The position numbers were made by a program, and so were the translations under genes. The notes under the pieces were generated by a model. It was not told the origin of the DNA, did no database searches, and saw only the letters and a list, made by a program, of their open reading frames with translations. 64,000 bases of DNA from Pullichristensenella sp963930055 (GTDB taxonomy: Bacteria; Bacillota; Clostridia; Christensenellales; Aristaeellaceae), in contig CAWVKS010000001.1 in the NCBI GenBank assembly GCA_963930055.1, positions 186,001-250,000 of the forward strand. The letters run 5' to 3'. Shown here one piece after another: positions 59,146 through 64,000 of this stretch; the first letter of the stretch is position 1; each line of letters opens with the position of its first letter.

Positions 59146-61494
59146 ATGAAAAAACTTCTCTCCATGATCCTTATGCTAGCCGTTACCCTTCTGCCCATCA
59201 GCGCTCTTGCCGCGAGCGGCGACGCTATCCTGCTGCGGCGGGGCGAGGACGGTTACAACAGCAGCGTCTTCAGCATCGCGGAGGTGGAGGGCGCGACCTA
59301 TGCCCTCACTTACGACGGCCTCTATGTCTTCGCCAGCGGCGAAACAAAGCCTGTCCACTATGATTTCCCCATCAGCAGCGCCGTGGACGATGGGGACGAC
59401 GATGAAGATACCGCCGTCAGCCGCAGCGTTTCCGCGCTCATCGCCTACGAAGGCCGTCCCTGCGTCATCGTTGCCGGGATGGAGACGGAATACGAGGGCG
59501 TGGGTGAGGAACGCATGGAATACAGCACCGTCGAGGGCGTCTGGCTATGCGAACTGACGCTGGAAGACGGCAAGGCCGCCGTGGGCGAAGAACTCACGGA
59601 GCTGGACTGGTCCGATCTGGTGCAGGGCGGCGGCGATTCCGAATACCTCGCCCAGTGCGACCTGCCCACCGTCGTGGGCGATACGCTCTACTTCGCCAGC
59701 TATGACGAAAGCTACGAGCGCGTGCTCGTCGCCACGGACCTTACCGACGGCGATACGGACGTGTACTATCCCGCCGACCTCGGCGCGGAGATCTCCCTCG
59801 ATTCCTTCTGCGCCTACAAGGATGGCCAGCTCCTGGCGTTGGAGACCGAGAGGGGCGAGGATGAAAGCGCCGTCAAACTCTACGCCATCGACGTGGAAAA
59901 CGAGGAGGCGACCGAACTTCTCACGCTGGCCACGGGCGAAAACGCCTCCGCCACCGGCCTTGCCTACCGCGCCGACACCGACACCGTTTACTGCATCATG
60001 GATGGCGAGATCTGCGCCATGACCGGCATGGACGTATCTACGCTTCAGCGCGTGTCCGAGGCGCCCATCAGCTATATCAATTCCGCTGCGCCCATCATCA
60101 CCGGGGACGGTTTCTACATCGCCGCCGATTACGAGGCGCTCGTCCGCCGCAACACCGACCCTGCGCAGCACGCCCAGACGCGCATCACCGTGCAGGACAT
60201 GGGCGCCGGCGCCATTACCGACGCTTACTACGCCTTTGGAGAGAACCACGGCGAAGTGGAAGTGGTCTTGCTCCAGCGGACGGAAGATGTGGTGCAGGCA
60301 ATGATGAACCGCTCGACGGACGTGGACGTCTACTGCGTGAACGTCGATTCCGTGGAGTTCGACGCCGTCTATTCGCGCGGCTACATGGCCGAGCTCACGG
60401 GGAGCGAATCTATCTCTGCGTTCCTTGACCGCTGCTATCCTTTTGCGCGCGAGGTCTGCGAAAAGGATGGCGAGATCGTCGCCGTGCCGGTGATGCTCTA
60501 CATGGACGGCCGCGGCTACGACCCGGAGGCCTTCGCCCGCCTTGGCCTCACCGAAGAAGACGTGCCCAAAACATGGGCGGAGTTCTTTGGGAGCCTCGAA
60601 CCGCTGGCAGCCAAAATTGCCGAAGAACCGGGCATGACGCTCTTTGAAGGCTTTTCAGACTATGAGACCGCCCGCATGACCTTTTTGAGCGCCATGATCA
60701 CCGACTACATGAACTACATCTCCCTGCCGGAGAACGAGTTCGCCTTCGATACCGAGGCCTTCCGCGCTGCGCTGGCCGCCTACGAGGCCGTGGACTGGTC
60801 GAAACTGGGCCTCCCCGCTCCGAACGTGGACGACGGCCTCGGTGCTAGCGGGGTCATCGAGATCGGCGGCCGGACGGAGCACAACACCCTCTATTCCGCC
60901 TATACCAACGTCTCGGCGGACGGCTACATCGCGCGCGCCGCTTTCAGACCGATGTTGCTCAGTTTCGTCGAGGGCGAGCAGCCGCATATCTCCGCCACGC
61001 TCTTCATCGCCTTCGTCAACCCCTTCTCCGAGCATCGCGATATCGCCGTCTCTTTCCTTGAAACGGCGCTCGAAGAACTGGACGACCTTACCCGCATCCA
61101 CCTCTGCCCGGACGAGAACGAGCCGGTGCGCAGCCCGTGGTACGAGGATAACCTGAAGGGCTTTGACCAGAGCGTCGCCAACGCTGAGGAACAGCTCGCC
61201 AAGGCCGAAACGGAGGAAGAGCGGCAGGCTTACGAGGAACTCGTCGAGGAATACAAGCAGTACCGCGAGGATTACCTCAAATACGACGCCTGGACCGCCA
61301 GCGAGGAGAGCATCGCCATCTACCGCGAATATGCGTCCAGCATCCGCGTCAAGCGCAACATCGGCATGGGCGGCGAGAACAGCGAGGCGTTCTACGAGCT
61401 TCAGCAGCAGTACATGGACGGCATGATCTCCGCCGACGAGTTCATCCGCGGCGTGGATGGCAAACTGCAAATGATGATGAAAGAAGGAATGTAA
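59146..61494 (+). CDS. Tandem paralogue 2: secreted propeller/solute-binding-like protein
   Basis: A 782-residue paralogue of the preceding gene in the same order. Signal peptide MKKLLSMILMLAVTLLPISA. Matching blocks are DAILLRRGEDGYNSSVFSIA, ATYALTYDGLYVFASGE, NTDPAQHAQTRITVQD, VEVVLLQRTEDVVQAMMNRS, DRCYPFAREVCEKDGEIVAV, FIAFVNPFSEHRDIAVSFLE and the tail DEFIRGVDGKLQMM. ATG at 59146 follows AGGAG; an ATG six codons earlier overlaps that site. Differences lie mainly in blade loops and the ligand cleft, suggesting different ligands. Confidence 0.75.
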   Translation: MKKLLSMILMLAVTLLPISALAASGDAILLRRGEDGYNSSVFSIAEVEGATYALTYDGLYVFASGETKPVHYDFPISSAVDDGDDDEDTAVSRSVSALIAYEGRPCVIVAGMETEYEGVGEERMEYSTVEGVWLCELTLEDGKAAVGEELTELDWSDLVQGGGDSEYLAQCDLPTVVGDTLYFASYDESYERVLVATDLTDGDTDVYYPADLGAEISLDSFCAYKDGQLLALETERGEDESAVKLYAIDVENEEATELLTLATGENASATGLAYRADTDTVYCIMDGEICAMTGMDVSTLQRVSEAPISYINSAAPIITGDGFYIAADYEALVRRNTDPAQHAQTRITVQDMGAGAITDAYYAFGENHGEVEVVLLQRTEDVVQAMMNRSTDVDVYCVNVDSVEFDAVYSRGYMAELTGSESISAFLDRCYPFAREVCEKDGEIVAVPVMLYMDGRGYDPEAFARLGLTEEDVPKTWAEFFGSLEPLAAKIAEEPGMTLFEGFSDYETARMTFLSAMITDYMNYISLPENEFAFDTEAFRAALAAYEAVDWSKLGLPAPNVDDGLGASGVIEIGGRTEHNTLYSAYTNVSADGYIARAAFRPMLLSFVEGEQPHISATLFIAFVNPFSEHRDIAVSFLETALEELDDLTRIHLCPDENEPVRSPWYEDNLKGFDQSVANAEEQLAKAETEEERQAYEELVEEYKQYREDYLKYDAWTASEESIAIYREYASSIRVKRNIGMGGENSEAFYELQQQYMDGMISADEFIRGVDGKLQMMMKEGM

Positions 61495-61540
61495 CAGACG
61501 ACCGACGGGGACGCGGCGGGGGCCGCGGGAGGAATGGGAT

Positions 61541-63832
61541 ATGAAAAAACTGCTTGCCCTGGCACTGGTATGCCTGTTGACGCTCACTTTGACCGCTTAC
61601 GCCGCCACGAACGACGCGGCGCTGCTCCGCCGCGGCGACGCGAACGCCTACGAAGGCGACCTGCGCGGCCTCGCCGCCGCGGACGGCACGCTCTACATAC
61701 TCGCCGGCGACGCGCTCTACACGCTCGCGGCGGGGGAGAGCGCCCCGGCGCGCCAAATGCTGGCGCTGGAGGAAGAAACGCTGGAAGAGGGTGTGACGCG
61801 GCGATACGAAGCCGTCGCCCTCGTATCGCTGCCGGAGCGCCCGGCGCTGCTCGCCGCCGAGATCGTCCGCGAGGACTTTGGCGACGGGGAAGCGTTTGAA
61901 ACCGTGGAAAATGTCTGCCTTCGAGAGCTGTCGCCGGACGGCATGGGCGAGGAGATTTGCGAACTGGACTGGTACGATCTCCTGCGCGCCGATGAAAGGG
62001 GCGAGCGCCTGCCCGAGGTCAGCCTGCCCGTGGCCACGGGCGATGCCCTTTGCTTCCGCAGCGAGCAGTCCGGCGCGGAGATCGTCGCCGTCACCGACCT
62101 GAATAGCGGCGATACGGAAGCATACTACATCGACGAACTGGCGGACGGGGCCACGCTGGAAGGGCTGTGCGCCTACAAGGATGGAACCGCCCTCGTCCTC
62201 ACCGTTCAGTGGGGAGAGACGCAGAACGCCTGCGCCCTCCACGCCTTCGACCCGGCGGAAGGGACGTTTGAACCGCTGGCGACCTTCTCCTGCCCCTCCT
62301 CCGCCTGCCCCGCAGGTCCCGCCTACGACGAGGCGACGGATACGCTCTATATCGCCCTCGCTGGAGAGTTGTGCGCCCTTCCCGGCCTCGACCCGGCAGG
62401 CATGCAGGCCGTGGCCGCCATGCCGCTGGAGCGCATGAACGATGTCTCCCCCGTGCTGTTGAACGGTTTTTACATCGCTGGCAACGGCGACGCCGTGGTG
62501 CGCCGCGCCACCGACCCGGCACAGCGCGCGCAGACGCGCCTCATCGTCCAGAACGGCTACACCGCCTCGCTGGAGAACGCTTATTACGACTTCATGGCCG
62601 CGCGCGGCGATGTGGAAGCGACGCTCACGGACTTTGGCGGCGACCTCGTGCAGTCCCTGCTGGGAAAGTCCCAAGAGGTGGACATTTACTGCGCGGACGC
62701 GCAACTTCCCGCCTACGAAGCCGCCCTCTCCCGCGGCTACCTGCCCGCCATTGAAGACGAGGCCGTGCAGGCCTTCGTCGACCGCTGCTATCCCTTTGTG
62801 CGCGAAGTGTGCATGCGCGATGGGGAAGCGGTGGCCGTGCCCACGGGCATGGTGCTGCGCACGCGCCTTGGCTGCAACGAAGAACTGCTGGGCGCTTTGG
62901 GCATGGCGCGCGAGGAACTGCCCGCGACGTGGCCGGACTTCTTCGCCTCGCTGGAAGGACTCTCGCGGCGCGTGGAGGCCATCCCCGGCGCGACGCTCTT
63001 TGAGAGCGGAGAGGATAGGGAAAGCCTGCGGCAGGCGCTGCTCACCGCACTGCTCGACGATTGCGTCGCCGCCTTCGCCCGCCCGGAGAACGGCTATGCC
63101 TTCGACGCCTCCGCCCTGCGCGCCGCGCTCGCGGCCTTCGAGGCCGTCCCGTGGGAAGCGTTTGTCCCTGAAACGGGCGATGGGGAAGGAGAAACGCCGT
63201 CCAATGGCGAAATGAGCATGAGCGCGGCCTCCGCCGCCGTCTCCGCCCCGGAAAACACCGCCCTGTTCTCTCTCAACGTGGATGGCGGCGCGCGCGAGGG
63301 CGCGTCTGGCGGCTTCGCGCTTTTGCCGCTGGCCATTGCCGAGGGCGAAGAAGCGCTGGTGCTGGCCGAGGTCAGCGTCGCCTTTGTCAACCCCTACGCG
63401 CAGCACCCCGAAGAGGCGGAGGACTTCCTCGCCACGCTCGTATCCTCCATGGACGGCGTACTCAAACTCCAGCTCGCGCCCGGGGGCGCGCCCCTTGCCC
63501 GCGCGGACTATGAAGCGCGCCTCGCCGCCTACGATGAGCGCCTCGCCGCCCTGCGCGCGCAGGGAGAAGAAGCACAGGCGGCATACATCGCCTGCGAAGC
63601 CGAGCGCGAGCAGTACGCCTCAAGCGGCGGCTGGCTGGCCAGCGAAGCAAGCCTCGCGCGCTACCGCGCCCTTGCGGAAACCATCGCGCCCGCGCGTGAT
63701 CCCGGCCTTGCCAGCGGCGAGGCGGCATGGTACGCGCGCGTCCAGCAGTATCTGGATGGCGCGCTCACCGCCGATGCCTTCGTCGCCGAACTGGAAAGCT
63801 CTTTGCAGATGATGGCCCAGGAAGGGTATTAA
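61541..63832 (+). CDS. Tandem paralogue 3: secreted propeller/solute-binding-like protein
   Basis: A 763-residue third copy. Signal peptide MKKLLALALVCLLTLTLTAY. Matching blocks are DAALLRRGDANAYEGDLRGL, GTLYILAGDALYTLAAGE, ATDPAQRAQTRLIVQNGY, DVEATLTDFGGDLVQSLLGK, DRCYPFVREVCMRDGEAVAV, SVAFVNPYAQHPEEAEDFLA and DAFVAELESSLQMMAQEGY. An insertion around residues 545-570 (ETGDGEGETPSNGEMSMSAA) is unique to this copy. It follows paralogue 2 by 46 bases with its own AGGAATGGG-type site. Confidence 0.75.
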   Translation: MKKLLALALVCLLTLTLTAYAATNDAALLRRGDANAYEGDLRGLAAADGTLYILAGDALYTLAAGESAPARQMLALEEETLEEGVTRRYEAVALVSLPERPALLAAEIVREDFGDGEAFETVENVCLRELSPDGMGEEICELDWYDLLRADERGERLPEVSLPVATGDALCFRSEQSGAEIVAVTDLNSGDTEAYYIDELADGATLEGLCAYKDGTALVLTVQWGETQNACALHAFDPAEGTFEPLATFSCPSSACPAGPAYDEATDTLYIALAGELCALPGLDPAGMQAVAAMPLERMNDVSPVLLNGFYIAGNGDAVVRRATDPAQRAQTRLIVQNGYTASLENAYYDFMAARGDVEATLTDFGGDLVQSLLGKSQEVDIYCADAQLPAYEAALSRGYLPAIEDEAVQAFVDRCYPFVREVCMRDGEAVAVPTGMVLRTRLGCNEELLGALGMAREELPATWPDFFASLEGLSRRVEAIPGATLFESGEDRESLRQALLTALLDDCVAAFARPENGYAFDASALRAALAAFEAVPWEAFVPETGDGEGETPSNGEMSMSAASAAVSAPENTALFSLNVDGGAREGASGGFALLPLAIAEGEEALVLAEVSVAFVNPYAQHPEEAEDFLATLVSSMDGVLKLQLAPGGAPLARADYEARLAAYDERLAALRAQGEEAQAAYIACEAEREQYASSGGWLASEASLARYRALAETIAPARDPGLASGEAAWYARVQQYLDGALTADAFVAELESSLQMMAQEGY

Positions 63833-63874
63833 ACTGTTCCGGGGCGGCCCATGGGCCGCAGAAAGGAGCGAACC

Positions 63875-64000
63875 ATGAAAAAGTTTCTCTCTCTGCTCGC
63901 GGCGCTGGCGCTTGCGGCGCTGCCCCTGACGGCCTTTGCCGCGCCTGGCGATGCGCTCCTTTTGCGCGCGGATGGTGAGCACGGTGTGGATCTGCGCGGC
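63875..64000 (+). CDS. Tandem paralogue 4, N-terminus only (runs off window)
   Basis: The first 42 codons of a fourth copy: signal peptide MKKFLSLLAALALAALPLTA, then APGDALLLRADGEHGVDLRG, aligning with the DAVLLR, DAILLR and DAALLR starts of the other three. GAAAGGAG lies before the ATG. The gene is truncated by the window edge, so the array has at least four members. Confidence 0.8.
   Translation, partial: MKKFLSLLAALALAALPLTAFAAPGDALLLRADGEHGVDLRG

Overview
The window joins two different DNAs. Positions 1 to about 15,325 are an integrated mobile element of moderate GC, visibly more AT-rich between its genes. From about 15,364 to the end is a GC-rich chromosome of a Gram-positive, probably clostridial (Firmicutes) bacterium. 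The evidence for the host is two T-box leaders (serS, thrS), HPr kinase/phosphorylase, a SpoIIP-type sporulation hydrolase, a VanZ-like protein, HelD, a small SRP RNA and sigma-A type promoters. A gut Christensenellales/Clostridia-like organism is a reasonable guess, but the sequence does not prove it.

Element (1-15,325): a tyrosine integrase and an excisionase-like protein lie at the left end. Next to them are a lone HK97-fold capsid gene and a replication pair (CHC2 zinc-finger protein and D5-type SF3 helicase), then two divergent XRE regulators around a repeat-rich operator region. The rightward arm carries a 47-codon ORF and a complete type I restriction-modification system (hsdM, hsdS, hsdR). 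A hipBA toxin-antitoxin pair and one orphan gene follow. The right end abuts the 3' part of a tRNA-Pro(CGG), from anticodon loop to CCA, so the element used the tRNA anticodon loop as its attachment site; the intact tRNA should lie just left of position 1. No portal, terminase, protease or tail gene is visible, so this looks like a capsid-encoding phage satellite or a reduced prophage carrying defence cargo.

Chromosome, 15.4-26.5 kb: a membrane diguanylate cyclase with a long leader holding an early terminator, a hairpin-dense non-coding segment flanked by identical palindromes, an L,D-transpeptidase with peptidoglycan-binding repeats, a Nudix hydrolase, serS with T-box, ispE, SRP RNA, a frameshifted RCC1-repeat protein and a ferritin-like protein. 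26.5-41.7 kb: MATE transporter and pepT; an operon of HAD phosphatase, hprK, ROK kinase and a DUF1846 protein; DUF1614-spoIIP; an MFS transporter; and helD with two FAD-dependent oxidoreductases and a small Cys-containing protein. 41.7-48.9 kb: the elongasome operon maf-mreB-mreC-mreD-mrdA(PBP2)-rodA. 48.9-53.2 kb: thrS with T-box, a VanZ/XRE/DUF2975 operon, and an SDR oxidoreductase.

53.3-64.0 kb is one continuous rightward array: a Pro/Thr-rich surface protein, a HlyD-like lipoyl-domain protein, and then three full and one partial tandem paralogues. Each paralogue has a cleavable signal peptide, a propeller-like N-terminal half and a solute-binding-protein-like C-terminal half. I know of no described system with this architecture, so it is the main candidate for something new, together with the capsid/defence satellite.
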